This document shows positions 1-9,570 of a stretch of DNA of 64,000 nucleotides, piece by piece (the stretch's first letter is position 1; every line of letters starts with the position of its first letter). A program made the position numbers and the translations under genes. This stretch comes from Sphingobacterium yanglingense (GTDB lineage Bacteria; Bacteroidota; Bacteroidia; Sphingobacteriales; Sphingobacteriaceae): assembly GCF_004363245.1 (NCBI RefSeq), contig NZ_SNYV01000004.1, forward strand, positions 1 to 64,000. Reading direction: 5' to 3'. The notes beneath the pieces were generated by a model, which saw only the letters and a program-made list of their open reading frames with translations, was not told where the DNA came from and made no database searches.

Positions 1-50
1 CGCCAGAGCCGATGGTATTGCCGTAACAGGTGGGAGAGTAGGTCGGTGCC
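1..50 (+). rRNA. rrf: 5S ribosomal RNA, 3' end only
   Basis: The first ~50 nt match the 3' arm of a Bacteroidota 5S rRNA, including the conserved GGTGGGAGAGTAGGTCGG stretch, and are followed by a terminator. The rest of the gene, and presumably the 16S and 23S genes, lie outside the window to the left. The exact 3' end (about 49-52) is inferred. Confidence 0.85.
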
Positions 51-62
51 TTTTTTAATACG

Positions 63-97
63 AAGCCCCTTCAGGAAACTGGAGGGGCTTTTGTTTT
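63..97 (+). terminator. Rho-independent terminator of the rRNA operon
   Basis: A 12-bp stem (63-74 with 79-90, one G-T wobble) closes a GAAA tetraloop and is followed by a T-rich run. It sits just behind the 5S rRNA. Confidence 0.85.
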
Positions 98-230
98 GTG
101 TATACTTTCCAGAGGACAAACCGGCTGATGGGATTAGCGAATTTCTCATGGCTATGACTTCGTTATAAATATGTTACTTTCTAGGTATACAAAGTATATT
201 CTTTTCTCCATCATAATTTGTATTTTCATG

Positions 231-238
231 TAAGTTTG
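231..238 (+). promoter_or_regulatory. Candidate -7 promoter element of the S10 peptidase gene
   Basis: TAAGTTTG fits the Bacteroidota -7 consensus TAnnTTTG and lies 50 nt before the start codon at 289. No TTG is found at the usual spacing upstream, so support is only moderate. Nothing else is seen between 98 and 288. Confidence 0.4.
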
Positions 239-288
239 CCTGAACAGCACGATACCAGTATTTTATAAACACATTAATAACCAATAGT

Positions 289-1758
289 ATGAGAATAGGT
301 CTTTGTTTAGTTTTTTTACTCTTTTCTAATTTTTTAATAGCACAGCGTGTTCCTCAAGCGGACAGTGTGATTACTACAAAGCATCAAATAGCTGCAAATG
401 GACAGAAGTTTGCTTACACGGCAAAGACAGGAACTCAACCGGTTTGGGATGCGAATGGAAATGTTTTAGCGACTGTTCATTTCACGTATTATACACGTGA
501 TGATGTATCAGACCGTAATAAAAGACCGCTAGTAATATCTTTTAATGGTGGACCAGGTTCTGGTTCAGTCTGGATGCATTTAGCTTATACAGGACCTAGG
601 TTATTAAATATAGACGATGAAGGCTATCCCTTACAACCCTACGGTGTTAAGGAGAATCCCTATACCATATTGGATGTCGCTGATATTGTATATGTAGACC
701 CTATTAATACAGGGTATTCAAGGATTTTGGATAATAAAGCCGACCGAGCATTGTTTTTTGGTGTTAATGCTGATATTAAATATTTGGCCGAATGGATAAA
801 TACGTTTGTGACAAGAAATAATCGATGGAGCTCTCCGAAGTACCTTATTGGAGAGAGTTATGGTACAACACGCGTATCTGGATTAGCTTTGGAGTTACAG
901 AATGCACAATGGATGTATCTAAATGGTGTTATTTTGGTTTCTCCGACGGATCTAGGATTAAAACGTGAAGGTGCTGTGTCTAAAGCTAATCGTTTACCGT
1001 ATTTTTTAGCTACGTCATGGTATCATAAACGATTGCCTACCGAATTGCAAAGTAGGGATTTGGAAGAACTTCTACCAGAGGTGGAGGAATTTACATTGAA
1101 CGAGTTACTTCCAGCGATAGCGCGAGGAAGTAGTTTACCCGCTTCTGAGCGAGCTATTATCGTAAAGAAGATGGCTCGATATTCGGGATTATCGGAAGTG
1201 CTGATTGAGCAGAACAATCTGGATGTTTCTACTTCCCTATACTGGAAAGAGTTATTACGGGATAAAGGAATGACTATAGGACGTTTGGATTCTAGATATT
1301 TGGGAATAGATCTTAGAGATGGCGGAGAACGACCAGATTACAATGCTGAGTTAACTTCTTGGTTGCATTCATTCACCCCAGCCATAAATTATTATTATTT
1401 AAATGAGCTTAAGTATAAAACCGATGTGAAGTATAATATGTTTGGGGACGTGCATCCATGGGATCGGTCAAATGATAATACCGGTTTTAGTTTGAGACAA
1501 GCTATGGCTGCCAACCCATTCTTACACGTTATGGTACAGTCTGGTTATTATGATGGGGCCACGGATTATTTTAACGCAAAGTATAACCTATGGCAGATGG
1601 ATCCTTCAGGAAAACTGTCAGGAAGGATGAGTTTCTTCGGTTATCGAAGTGGACATATGATGTATCTGCGAAAAGAGGATTTAATAAAGGCCAACAATGA
1701 TATTCGGGAATTTATCAAAAAATCTATCCCAGCAGCTGATAAAGCGGCTAAGTATTAA
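289..1758 (+). CDS. S10 family peptidase (serine carboxypeptidase-like)
   Basis: This 489-residue protein starts with a signal peptide (about residues 1-19, ending IAQ), so it should be exported. The S10 hallmark NGGPGSGS lies near residue 85 and the nucleophile motif GESYG has Ser190; Asp422 (in YYDGATD) and His456 (in RSGHMMY) complete the expected alpha/beta-hydrolase triad. Known members remove C-terminal residues from peptides; the substrate here is unknown. The gene stands alone downstream of the rRNA operon and its terminator. The ATG is the first in frame and directly precedes the signal peptide. Confidence 0.9.
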   Translation: MRIGLCLVFLLFSNFLIAQRVPQADSVITTKHQIAANGQKFAYTAKTGTQPVWDANGNVLATVHFTYYTRDDVSDRNKRPLVISFNGGPGSGSVWMHLAYTGPRLLNIDDEGYPLQPYGVKENPYTILDVADIVYVDPINTGYSRILDNKADRALFFGVNADIKYLAEWINTFVTRNNRWSSPKYLIGESYGTTRVSGLALELQNAQWMYLNGVILVSPTDLGLKREGAVSKANRLPYFLATSWYHKRLPTELQSRDLEELLPEVEEFTLNELLPAIARGSSLPASERAIIVKKMARYSGLSEVLIEQNNLDVSTSLYWKELLRDKGMTIGRLDSRYLGIDLRDGGERPDYNAELTSWLHSFTPAINYYYLNELKYKTDVKYNMFGDVHPWDRSNDNTGFSLRQAMAANPFLHVMVQSGYYDGATDYFNAKYNLWQMDPSGKLSGRMSFFGYRSGHMMYLRKEDLIKANNDIREFIKKSIPAADKAAKY

Positions 1759-1855
1759 GATCCGAGACCGAATTTCCAGATGATGTATTTTATTGGATTA
1801 AATTTTAGACGTTAAGCCAATTTAATGGCATCTTTATACCTTATAAATTTTACGT

Positions 1856-3352
1856 ATGAATGTATATGAACTGATATCAATTGGATTGTACATGTTGCTG
1901 ATGATAGGAATAGGAATTTATTCCTGGCGTAAGTCGACAAGTAGCTCTGATGAATTTTTAATTGGTGGGCGAAAGATGGGGGCTGCAGTTACGGCCTTAT
2001 CAGCAGGAGCTGCTGATATGAGTGGCTGGTTACTAATGGGCTTGCCAGGGGCCATGTATCTTTCGGGGCTTTCCAGTGCATGGATCGCAATCGGACTGAC
2101 TACAGGTGCTTTTTTGAATTACTTGATCGTAGCACCTCGATTACGGGTGTATACAGAGGTCGCCAATAACGCAATCACACTACCCGTTTATTTTGAAAAT
2201 CGCTTTCGGGATAAAACGCAGTTGCTGAAGATTGTTTCTTCTATTCTTATCCTAGTGTTTTTTACCTTGTATACCTCAGCAGGAATGGTTTCTGGAGGAC
2301 GGCTTTTTGAGTCGGCTTTTGGAATCGATTATTACACGGGGCTGTTTGTTACGACTTCTGTCGTGGTGCTCTATACCTTTCTAGGTGGTTTTCTAGCGGT
2401 AAGCCTGACGGACTTTGTGCAAGGAACTATTATGGTTACTGCGTTGGTAATTATTCCTATTGTTGTGGTCTCTCAGGTAGGAGGATTAGGGACTACTTTG
2501 GAGATTATTGAGACAAAGGGTGGGCATTATCTCGATCTTTTAGAAGGGACGACCGCGGTTTCTGTAGCGTCCCTATTGGCTTGGGGATTAGGATACTGTG
2601 GCCAGCCTCATATTCTTGTTCGGTTTATGGCTATTGATAATATTAAGGATCTGACTAAAGCGAGACGTATAGGAATCAGTTGGATGATATTTACGGTTGG
2701 TGGAGCGATGTTGGTAGGTCTATTTGGTATAGCTTATCTTTATCAGTTTGATCAGAGCCGAATGCTTGCATTCGACGGCTCCAAGGAAATGGCCGAAACG
2801 ATCTTTATACATTTGTCCCGGGTACTTTTCCATCCATTGATAGGAGGGTTTCTGCTGTCTGCTATTTTAGCAGCAGTGATGAGTACAATCTCCTCGCAGC
2901 TCTTGGTCACGTCGAGCTCGATGACCGAAGATATCTACAAGGCTTTTTTTAACAAGAATGCTTCTGCGAAGAATATGCTGCTCATGAGTCGACTTTCTGT
3001 GCTCATAGTAGCTATTGTAGCGCTATTATTATCCCTGAATCCACAGGATAGCATTCTGAACCTTGTAGGGAACGCCTGGGCCGGTTTTGGTGCCGCATTT
3101 GGACCTTTGATTGTATTGTCTTTGCTATGGAAACGTACAACAGCACTTGCGGGCTTGCTAGGTATGTTAGTAGGGGGAGTTGTAGTATTGTTATGGGTTT
3201 ATGTGCCTCATGATTATAAGGCAGTTTATGAAATTATACCAGGATTTCTTCTCAGCTTTTTAACTATAGTTGCTGTTTCTTTATTTGATAAACCGGTAAC
3301 AAAGGAAGTGCAAGAGGAATTTGATCAGGTCAAAACAATCGTTCAGTCTTAA
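1856..3352 (+). CDS. putP: Sodium/proline symporter (SSS family)
   Basis: This 498-residue integral membrane protein has about 13 hydrophobic helices and no signal peptide. The family signature around residues 52-95 (AGAADMSGWLLMGLPGA, then GAFLNYLIVAPRLR) is that of PutP, which imports L-proline with sodium across the inner membrane. Length is normal for PutP (about 500). The gene is monocistronic and ends at a bidirectional terminator shared with the convergent hydrolase gene. Substrate is assigned by family resemblance; another amino acid is possible within this superfamily. Confidence 0.85.
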   Translation: MNVYELISIGLYMLLMIGIGIYSWRKSTSSSDEFLIGGRKMGAAVTALSAGAADMSGWLLMGLPGAMYLSGLSSAWIAIGLTTGAFLNYLIVAPRLRVYTEVANNAITLPVYFENRFRDKTQLLKIVSSILILVFFTLYTSAGMVSGGRLFESAFGIDYYTGLFVTTSVVVLYTFLGGFLAVSLTDFVQGTIMVTALVIIPIVVVSQVGGLGTTLEIIETKGGHYLDLLEGTTAVSVASLLAWGLGYCGQPHILVRFMAIDNIKDLTKARRIGISWMIFTVGGAMLVGLFGIAYLYQFDQSRMLAFDGSKEMAETIFIHLSRVLFHPLIGGFLLSAILAAVMSTISSQLLVTSSSMTEDIYKAFFNKNASAKNMLLMSRLSVLIVAIVALLLSLNPQDSILNLVGNAWAGFGAAFGPLIVLSLLWKRTTALAGLLGMLVGGVVVLLWVYVPHDYKAVYEIIPGFLLSFLTIVAVSLFDKPVTKEVQEEFDQVKTIVQS

Positions 3353-3384
3353 AAAAAGGGAGCTTACAATAAGCTCCCTTTTTT
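3351..3384. terminator. Bidirectional terminator between putP and the CocE-type gene
   Basis: A perfect 9-bp stem GGGAGCTTA/TAAGCTCCC (3358-3366, 3370-3378) with a 3-nt loop has an A-run on the left and a T-run on the right, so it can act for both convergent genes. Confidence 0.85.
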
Positions 3385-5245
3385 ATAGTGTCGAAAACTT
3401 GATGCGACTCGGTTTTGACTGATCGAAATAGATACGATGTGTATTTTTGATATAGTCTTCAGCTTTGGCTTTATAGATATCCATAAACTGATTCGGATTA
3501 CGATCGGCCAAAGGAAACCAGCTGTGTTGAATCTGGACCATAATCTTATGTCCCTTTTTAAAGGTATGTGCAACATCAGGGAGGTTGACTTTTACATTGG
3601 TTACCTGGGCCGGAACAAATGGTTCAGGTACACTAAAACTGTTTCTAAACTTACCTCGTAGAATTTCTCCACGAACAAGCATTTGATAGTTTTGCATCAC
3701 GGTCTCCTTGTTGATGGCTGAAATAGCAGCTGAGCTATCAGGGTATACATCGATTATTTTTACAATAAAATCTGCATCGGTGCCCGTCATTGATATATGG
3801 AGATCTGCCAGTATTGGTCCTGCCATAGTTATATCATCAGATAGTACTTCGGTTTCAAACACCATGACATCTGGTCTATTCGCAGCAAAGCGTTGATCAG
3901 CTATCATGTATTCTCGGGTACGGTTAGTGATTATTCCGTCCTGGGAAGGAACGGGCTTCTGGGGGTCACTGACATATTCAACGTACTTGTTTTGCTCTTG
4001 ATTCGGAGTATGGGTTAATTTGTTGTTTTCGTTGAGATAGAGAGACTGTTCTTTGCCCGCTTGCGGAGGCCACTGTTCAAAAGTTTTCCACTCGTTGCTT
4101 CCGGTGACGAAAATATTAGCTTCCGCTGGGTTGAAATTCCCTTTTCCTTTTAGGTAGTACTCAAAGAATGGGAGTTCAAATGTCTCTTGATAGTAGGTAC
4201 TTGTGCTTTGATCGAACCTAATATCTCCAAAAGAATCCCCTTTGCCCCGGACCCAGCCACCATGAAACCAAGGGCCCATAACGAGAATGTTGTTATTGTT
4301 TGGGTTTCGTCGTTCAATCTGTTTATAGGTTTCAAATGCGCCATAAGTGTCTTCGGCATCAAAAAGGCCACCTACGACCATGACCGCCGGTTTTACGGCA
4401 TTTAGATGATGCGTGATCGTACGGTTTGTCCAGAATGTGTCCAGGGTACTATGCTTAGCCAGATTATCCCAGAATTTAACGGTGTGATTCAAGTATTTTG
4501 ACTTTAACTCCCCTAGTGTAGGGTGGTCAAGAAAGAACTTATACCAGTCTTTGGATTCTAGGTTGAATCCTTTTGGACCGTTTTCATTGGTAATAGGTCG
4601 TGGGCGAGGGGCATCAAACGTATACATAAAACGGAAGGCATCAATAAGAAATAGAGCACCTCCATGGTGAAAATCATCTCCGATAAACCAGTCGGTTACA
4701 GGAGCCTGTGGGGATACTGCTTTAAGAGCTGGATGAGAGCCAATCAAGGACGTTGTAGCGTAAAATCCAGGATATGAGATCCCATACATTCCTACTTTTC
4801 CATTGTTGTTCTTGATATTTTTAATCAACCAGTCTATCGTATCATAGGTATCTGTGCTCTCGTCGATTTGGAGTTTGTTTTCCTTGGTTCTGGTAGGTCT
4901 AATGTCTTCAAAGGTGCCTTCGCTCATCCATTTGCCTCGTACATCCTGATAAACAAAAATATAGGAAGCGATAGCCATTTTGTCGAAGTTGCCCAAGCTG
5001 TTTTTATATTTGTCCTGTCCATAGGGAGCTACGGTGTAAGGAGTCCTGTTTAGTAAAATAGGATGTTTAATAGTTTTGTCTTTAGGGATATAGATTGCCG
5101 TGAAAAGTTTAGTTCCATCTCGCATGGGGATGTACTCTTCAATCTTGTCGTAATGTGCTCTAACATAAGCCTCGTTTACCTCTTGGGCGAGGAGATGAGC
5201 AGTAATAAGCGGAAAAAATAAAAGTAGCAGTAGGAGTCTTTTCAT
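3383..5245 (-). CDS. CocE/NonD family hydrolase (X-Pro dipeptidyl-peptidase-like)
   Basis: This 620-residue protein has a signal peptide (residues 1-20, ending LLAQ). The N-terminal alpha/beta-hydrolase domain carries the nucleophile in GISYPG (Ser157), an acid in GGLFDAED and a His in GPWFHGG. The C-terminal ~230 residues look like the beta-rich X-Pro dipeptidyl-peptidase C-terminal domain. The family includes cocaine esterase, glutaryl-7-ACA acylase and S15 peptidases, so the substrate (acyl ester, amide or X-Pro peptide) cannot be fixed from sequence. The gene is monocistronic and convergent with putP. Confidence 0.85.
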   Translation of the reverse strand: MKRLLLLLLFFPLITAHLLAQEVNEAYVRAHYDKIEEYIPMRDGTKLFTAIYIPKDKTIKHPILLNRTPYTVAPYGQDKYKNSLGNFDKMAIASYIFVYQDVRGKWMSEGTFEDIRPTRTKENKLQIDESTDTYDTIDWLIKNIKNNNGKVGMYGISYPGFYATTSLIGSHPALKAVSPQAPVTDWFIGDDFHHGGALFLIDAFRFMYTFDAPRPRPITNENGPKGFNLESKDWYKFFLDHPTLGELKSKYLNHTVKFWDNLAKHSTLDTFWTNRTITHHLNAVKPAVMVVGGLFDAEDTYGAFETYKQIERRNPNNNNILVMGPWFHGGWVRGKGDSFGDIRFDQSTSTYYQETFELPFFEYYLKGKGNFNPAEANIFVTGSNEWKTFEQWPPQAGKEQSLYLNENNKLTHTPNQEQNKYVEYVSDPQKPVPSQDGIITNRTREYMIADQRFAANRPDVMVFETEVLSDDITMAGPILADLHISMTGTDADFIVKIIDVYPDSSAAISAINKETVMQNYQMLVRGEILRGKFRNSFSVPEPFVPAQVTNVKVNLPDVAHTFKKGHKIMVQIQHSWFPLADRNPNQFMDIYKAKAEDYIKNTHRIYFDQSKPSRIKFSTL

Positions 5246-5326
5246 GGTGACAGTGTTCTAATTAGAATTCAATATAAGTATTTATACTATTTTTTCTAAA
5301 TTAGAGAAAACAAAATTTGAAATATT

Positions 5327-5827
5327 ATGAGTTTGAAACAAGGCTTTTTGATTGAGTTAGAGAGGGAAACAGAGAATACAAGACGTATTGTTAGCAGGTT
5401 AAAGGATGAGCATCTTGATTGGCGGCCGCATACCAAATCGATGACAGCAGGTGAGTTGGCTGCCCACGTCGTCGAGTTACACAATTGGGTACACAAGGCC
5501 TTGGGGCAAAGTGAGTTTGATTTTAAAAGACATTTTACGCCATTTAAGCCAACAAATACGAATGAAATTCGAGAAGTACTGGATCAGGGTTACGCTAAGA
5601 ATGTAGAGATGATCAATGCGTTGACAGATGAAGATTGGTCGTCGAGGTGGAAGCTATGTGCTGGTGATCATATCATTGTAGAGATGCCTAAAGTTGGAGC
5701 TATGCGTTTTATCATACAGAACCATCTTATCCATCATAGAGGACAATTGTCGCTCTACTTACGGCTAATGGATATTCCTGTACCGGGCATCTACGGTCCT
5801 TCAGCGGATGACTTGAGCAACGGCTAA
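5327..5827 (+). CDS. DinB family protein
   Basis: This 166-residue protein fits the DinB/YfiT four-helix bundle. A His in the first half (His47, in LAAHVVELH) and the HLIHHRGQ motif (His133, His137) are the usual three metal ligands. Family members are metal-dependent hydrolases or thiol transferases of varied function; none can be assigned here. It is divergent from the CocE-type gene (81 nt between starts) and ends at a terminator shared with sucD. Confidence 0.8.
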   Translation: MSLKQGFLIELERETENTRRIVSRLKDEHLDWRPHTKSMTAGELAAHVVELHNWVHKALGQSEFDFKRHFTPFKPTNTNEIREVLDQGYAKNVEMINALTDEDWSSRWKLCAGDHIIVEMPKVGAMRFIIQNHLIHHRGQLSLYLRLMDIPVPGIYGPSADDLSNG

Positions 5828-5828
5828 T

Positions 5829-5862
5829 AAAAAAGGCCTCTTAATTTTAAGAGGCCTTTTTT
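5829..5862. terminator. Bidirectional terminator between the DinB gene and sucD
   Basis: A 14-bp perfect inverted repeat (5831-5844, 5847-5860) with core AAAAGGCCTC and T-rich flanks on both sides serves the two convergent genes. Confidence 0.85.
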
Positions 5863-5883
5863 ATATATCAAAATTACGGTAGC

Positions 5884-6756
5884 TTATTTAGCTAATTCTT
5901 CCGCAATAGCTTTTCCGATTTCAGCTGGAGATTCTACAACACGAATACCACACTCGCGCATGATTTTCATTTTTGCTTCTGCTGTATCATCTGCACCACC
6001 TACGATAGCACCAGCGTGTCCCATACGGCGTCCCGGAGGCGCTGTTTGACCTGCGATAAAACCAACAACTGGCTTAGTACCATTTTCTTTGATCCAATGT
6101 GCTGCTTCAGCTTCCATTCCACCACCGATTTCACCGATCATGATGATTGCTTCAGTCTCAGGGTCATTCATTAATAACTCAACAGCTTCTTTTGTAGTTG
6201 TTCCAATAATTGGGTCACCACCGATTCCGATAGCTGTAGTGATACCTAAGCCTGCTTTTACAGTTTGGTCTACTGCTTCGTATGTTAAAGTTCCTGATTT
6301 AGAAACGACACCTACTTTACCTTTTTTGAAGATAAATCCAGGCATGATACCGATTTTAGCTTCTTCTGCTGTGATGATACCAGGACAGTTAGGGCCGATC
6401 AAACGAGAGTTTTTGTCGCTCAAGTATGATTTTACTTGAATCATATCTTTCGTAGGAATACCTTCCGTAATACAAACGATTAAAGCAATTCCTGCTGCTG
6501 CTGCTTCCATAATAGCATCTGCTGCAAATGCTGGAGGTACAAAAATGATGGAAACATTAGCTCCAGTAGCATCTACTGCATCTTGTACGGTGTTGAATAC
6601 AGGACGGTCCAAGTGTGATTGACCACCTTTACCTGGTGTAACACCACCTACTAACTGAGTACCATATTCAATCATTTGAGAAGCATGGTAAGTACCTTCT
6701 GTTCCAGTAAATCCTTGAACGATAACTTTTGAATCTTTATTTACTAATACACTCAT
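5884..6756 (-). CDS. sucD: Succinate-CoA ligase (ADP-forming), alpha subunit
   Basis: This 290-residue protein is the usual length for SucD. It has the N-terminal CoA-binding Rossmann domain ([11 protein letters not shown], residues 14-24) and the phosphohistidine motif [13 protein letters not shown] with His247. With the beta subunit SucC it makes ATP or GTP from succinyl-CoA in the TCA cycle. sucC is not adjacent, so the two subunits are encoded apart. A candidate -7 element lies 20 nt upstream. Confidence 0.97.
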   Translation of the reverse strand: MSVLVNKDSKVIVQGFTGTEGTYHASQMIEYGTQLVGGVTPGKGGQSHLDRPVFNTVQDAVDATGANVSIIFVPPAFAADAIMEAAAAGIALIVCITEGIPTKDMIQVKSYLSDKNSRLIGPNCPGIITAEEAKIGIMPGFIFKKGKVGVVSKSGTLTYEAVDQTVKAGLGITTAIGIGGDPIIGTTTKEAVELLMNDPETEAIIMIGEIGGGMEAEAAHWIKENGTKPVVGFIAGQTAPPGRRMGHAGAIVGGADDTAEAKMKIMRECGIRVVESPAEIGKAIAEELAK

Positions 6757-6776
6757 TGTTCTATTTTTTTGCAGAG

Positions 6777-6784
6777 CAAATCTA
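6777..6784 (-). promoter_or_regulatory. Candidate -7 promoter element of sucD
   Basis: Read on the minus strand this is TAGATTTG, matching TAnnTTTG, 20 nt before the sucD ATG. No clear TTG is seen at 17-23 nt upstream. Confidence 0.45.
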
Positions 6785-6819
6785 CTATTTTGTAATGACT
6801 TCCCGAAATAAAGGTCGTG

Positions 6820-7368
6820 CTAATCCACTTTTTTATAAGAATATTTCATCTTGGTGAGCAAATCCCAAGATACTACACCTACGGTAACCGATACATTGAA
6901 GGAATGCTTAGTGCCAAATTGAGGGACTTCGATGCAGCCATCTACATGTGGCAACAACTGTTCGTCGACGCCATGGACTTCATTCCCAAAAATTAAAGCA
7001 TATTTTTCGTGTTCAGATACCGTAAAGTCAGGGAGTGATATTGAATTTGAAACCTGCTCTATGGCATATATTTTATATCCCTCATCTTTAAGGGATTGTA
7101 TCGCCTCTAGATTGCTTTGGAAATGTTTCCACTCCACAGATTGTGTAGCGCCAAGTGCTGTTTTTTCAATTTCCCGGTGAGGAGGACAGGCTGTAATACC
7201 GCAAAGTATAATTTTCTCCAATGCGAAACCGTCTGCTGTTCTGAAAGTAGAGCCTACATTATGCATGCTGCGGACGTTGTCCAGAACCAAGACGATAGGT
7301 GTTTTCTCTTGCGCTTTGAAGGCCGTTATATCAGTACGGTTCAATTGATCCATTGATAGTTTTTGCAT
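6820..7368 (-). CDS. TrmH/SpoU family RNA 2'-O-methyltransferase
   Basis: This protein of about 182 residues has the SPOUT-fold motifs of the TrmH family: NVRSMHNVGSTFRTADGF (motif 1), ALIFGNEVHGVDEQLL (motif 2) and CIEVPQFGTKHSFNVSVTVG (motif 3, the SAM-binding knot). It should methylate a ribose in tRNA or rRNA; the target cannot be read. A TTG six bases upstream could start the frame, but it lies inside the TAATTTTG promoter element, so I take the ATG at 7368. The mRNA is then predicted to be leaderless. Confidence 0.87.
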   Translation of the reverse strand: MQKLSMDQLNRTDITAFKAQEKTPIVLVLDNVRSMHNVGSTFRTADGFALEKIILCGITACPPHREIEKTALGATQSVEWKHFQSNLEAIQSLKDEGYKIYAIEQVSNSISLPDFTVSEHEKYALIFGNEVHGVDEQLLPHVDGCIEVPQFGTKHSFNVSVTVGVVSWDLLTKMKYSYKKVD

Positions 7369-7371
7369 GCT

Positions 7372-7379
7372 CAAAATTA
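7372..7379 (-). promoter_or_regulatory. -7 promoter element of the TrmH-type gene
   Basis: The minus strand reads TAATTTTG (TAnnTTTG consensus), then three bases, then ATG. With the normal distance from this element the transcript would begin at or next to the start codon. Confidence 0.55.
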
Positions 7380-7464
7380 AGGAGTATAATGTGAAAAATG
7401 AAGCGCTCTGATAACATTATCTGCTGTTCGTCTCAGAAGGGTAAATAAAACTTTAAAATAGATT

Positions 7465-7494
7465 TTGAATATTGAATAATACTGGTTATTTTTG
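7465..7494 (+). promoter_or_regulatory. Promoter of rpsT (TTG - 19 nt - TATTTTTG)
   Basis: A full Bacteroidota promoter: TTG at 7465-7467, a 19-nt spacer, and TATTTTTG at 7487-7494. It leaves a 5' leader of about 45 nt before rpsT, with no Shine-Dalgarno sequence. Confidence 0.75.
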
Positions 7495-7544
7495 CAATCC
7501 GAATTTAGTATAAAAAAGTATATAATAAAATATAGCTAAGAGAA

Positions 7545-7799
7545 ATGGCAAATCATAAATCAGCGATTAAAAGAATTAGAGCTAACGCTGCGAAGCGTTT
7601 AAGAAACCGTTACCAAGCGAAAACTACTCGTAACGCGATTAAAAAATTACGTACTACAACTTCTGCTGAAGAAGCTAAAGCGTTATTACCACGCGTAGTT
7701 TCTATGCTAGATCGTTTGGCTAAGAAAAATGTTATCCACAAGAAAAAAGCTTCAAATAACAAATCTAAGTTAACAAAATTTGTTAACAAGTTAGCGTAA
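7545..7799 (+). CDS. rpsT: 30S ribosomal protein S20 (bS20)
   Basis: This 84-residue, Lys/Arg-rich protein begins [20 protein letters not shown], the S20 signature, and is of normal length. It binds 16S rRNA early in 30S assembly. It has its own clear promoter (7465-7494) and a terminator directly behind it, so it is monocistronic. Confidence 0.97.
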   Translation: MANHKSAIKRIRANAAKRLRNRYQAKTTRNAIKKLRTTTSAEEAKALLPRVVSMLDRLAKKNVIHKKKASNNKSKLTKFVNKLA

Positions 7800-7818
7800 T
7801 CTTTTTTAGTAATAATAT

Positions 7819-7849
7819 AAAAAAAGGATGCCAAAAGCATCCTTTTTTT
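7819..7849. terminator. Bidirectional terminator between rpsT and the DUF1080 gene
   Basis: Stem 7819-7831 with 7837-7849 (core GGATGC/GCATCC) has a CAAAA loop and runs of A and T at either side. It serves the two convergent genes. Confidence 0.85.
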
Positions 7850-7867
7850 ATTTCGACAAACTTTGGT

Positions 7868-8743
7868 CTATTTGCTATCCTTCATTTTAAGGATAGTGTT
7901 TGTTATGGTTTCTAGCGCAGCTGGATTATCCTTATAGCGCTCCAAGTCATATAACTCTACTTTTCTAAAATCAATAGGATGACTTTCCGATTGCAGGTAG
8001 ATGTATCCTGATTTTAGCAATTGTCCATCTTTTTTCTGTGTCTCGTCATGTCCGCTGACATTCCCCCCTCCGATTTGAGGCTTGGTGTATTCTAGAACAG
8101 TTGCTCCTTCCAGTACGTGTCTTATCAAGGAATCGCCCAATACAACAAAATCGGCTGTAACCCATTGGTCACCGTGGTATGTTTTTGATGTTGAACCCAC
8201 ACAATGCGGGGTATATAGCTCATTGCGGTAGAATACATTCGTACCCGGGGTGCAGAGATTAGAAGTAGTGCGCTCTGAAGTCGGGGTAGTGTCTCCTCCT
8301 AAAAGCTGACCTTCTATAGAGATTGGGAAATCTTGATTTCTGAGCATGCTTTCAGGTGATTGCCCATGTAGCATAGCGCCGCTATTGCGCCAGGCCCATC
8401 CTTCACCTCCTTTGGCCTGGTCTCCTACAAAACGGTATTCGACGCGTAATATATAGTAGCCAAATGGTTTGTTATAGGCTAGATGCCCATATTGTTTGTT
8501 GAAGTCGTCATAGCCATCGTACCGAACTTTCAATAGTCCGTCCTCCACGCGGAACGTATTTTTATAGTTTTCACCGACCTCATGAAAGCGAATCTTTGCT
8601 GTCCAGTCATTGATATCCTTCCCATTGAACAATTGTATAGGAGCAGGTGCTTTTATAGCCTTAGCTGCTTGTTTGTTTTGGGCATTACAGGATAGGAGCG
8701 CAGCTGAAGCAAACGCGATAGTCAAGAGATGTTTTAGGTTCAT
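7868..8743 (-). CDS. DUF1080 (3-keto-disaccharide hydrolase-type) lipoprotein
   Basis: This 291-residue protein has a lipoprotein signal (ALLSC, Cys19). The rest is a concanavalin-like beta sandwich of the DUF1080 family: LFNGKDINDW near residue 38, then GEGWAWRNSGAMLHG and the C-terminal IYLQSESHPIDFRKVELYDL. Some family members hydrolyse 3-keto-glycosides, and others are of unknown function. It starts 14 nt behind the AraC regulator gene on the same strand, so the two are probably co-transcribed and the regulator may control it. Confidence 0.85.
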   Translation of the reverse strand: MNLKHLLTIAFASAALLSCNAQNKQAAKAIKAPAPIQLFNGKDINDWTAKIRFHEVGENYKNTFRVEDGLLKVRYDGYDDFNKQYGHLAYNKPFGYYILRVEYRFVGDQAKGGEGWAWRNSGAMLHGQSPESMLRNQDFPISIEGQLLGGDTTPTSERTTSNLCTPGTNVFYRNELYTPHCVGSTSKTYHGDQWVTADFVVLGDSLIRHVLEGATVLEYTKPQIGGGNVSGHDETQKKDGQLLKSGYIYLQSESHPIDFRKVELYDLERYKDNPAALETITNTILKMKDSK

Positions 8744-8757
8744 TTGATTAGGATTAT

Positions 8758-9570
8758 TTATAGTAATGTATTTTGATGTTTGACATAATCACTGGGTCTT
8801 ATCCCGATTACCTTGTTAAAGGTATTACTAAAGGTCGGTAAGCTGCTGTACCCCACTCGGAGCGCTACTTCGTTGACACTTATTTTTTCATCCAGTAGTA
8901 ACCGTAGTGCTGTTAACATTCGCAATATCGTGTAGTATTGGATGAAAGACATGTTAAGTTCTTTTTGAAAAAGACGGGCCAACGTTCGCTCGCTGATGTC
9001 GAATCGTTGGGAAAGCTCCTTGAAGCTTACATTTTCGGAGATATTCTTCTCGAGAAAGGAAACGATGTTCTTAAGCTTTTCGTGTTGTGGATAAGGCAGT
9101 GCTAAAGGGAGCTCTGATTGTGATAATTCGGGTAGTATTAGTTTAAAAGCCTTTGCTATGGAATATTTGGGCTCTTCAACGGGAAAAATATTACCATTCC
9201 AACGATTGGTAAACATGATTAATTCAATCAAAAGATCGTTGACTGGGTATATATTGATTTTATCGAAAAAGTCAGTATCCGTTTCATATTTCGGGAAATA
9301 AAGGTTTCTCATAACAACATGCGACGAACTCGGATGTATACTGTGTTTCATCCCGGAAGGAATCCAGATGTAATGACGGGCAGGCAAGAAGTATGACTTG
9401 TCCGAGGTCTTGAGGAATACAACACCGCCCTCAGTATATAAAAATTGTCCTTTTTTATGCAGGTGCTCTTCGATATGATTATCGCCCATCAATGCGTGAT
9501 GGCAATAGATACTATCTTCAAATGCGTCCACATCGGTCATGTAATATTTGTTTACATATTCCTTTTCCAT
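8758..9570 (-). CDS. AraC family transcriptional regulator
   Basis: This 270-residue protein has an N-terminal cupin-like sensor half (about 20-110; HHALMGDNHIEEHLHKKGQF suggests a sugar or ligand pocket) and a C-terminal double helix-turn-helix (about 165-268; FKELSQRFDISERTLARLFQ, then ISVNEVALRVGYSSLPTFSN). It lies directly upstream of the DUF1080 gene in the same direction. An inverted repeat AGTAAG-6-CTTACT at 9622-9639, about 50 bp before the start, is a possible operator. The ligand is unknown. Confidence 0.88.
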   Translation of the reverse strand: MEKEYVNKYYMTDVDAFEDSIYCHHALMGDNHIEEHLHKKGQFLYTEGGVVFLKTSDKSYFLPARHYIWIPSGMKHSIHPSSSHVVMRNLYFPKYETDTDFFDKINIYPVNDLLIELIMFTNRWNGNIFPVEEPKYSIAKAFKLILPELSQSELPLALPYPQHEKLKNIVSFLEKNISENVSFKELSQRFDISERTLARLFQKELNMSFIQYYTILRMLTALRLLLDEKISVNEVALRVGYSSLPTFSNTFNKVIGIRPSDYVKHQNTLL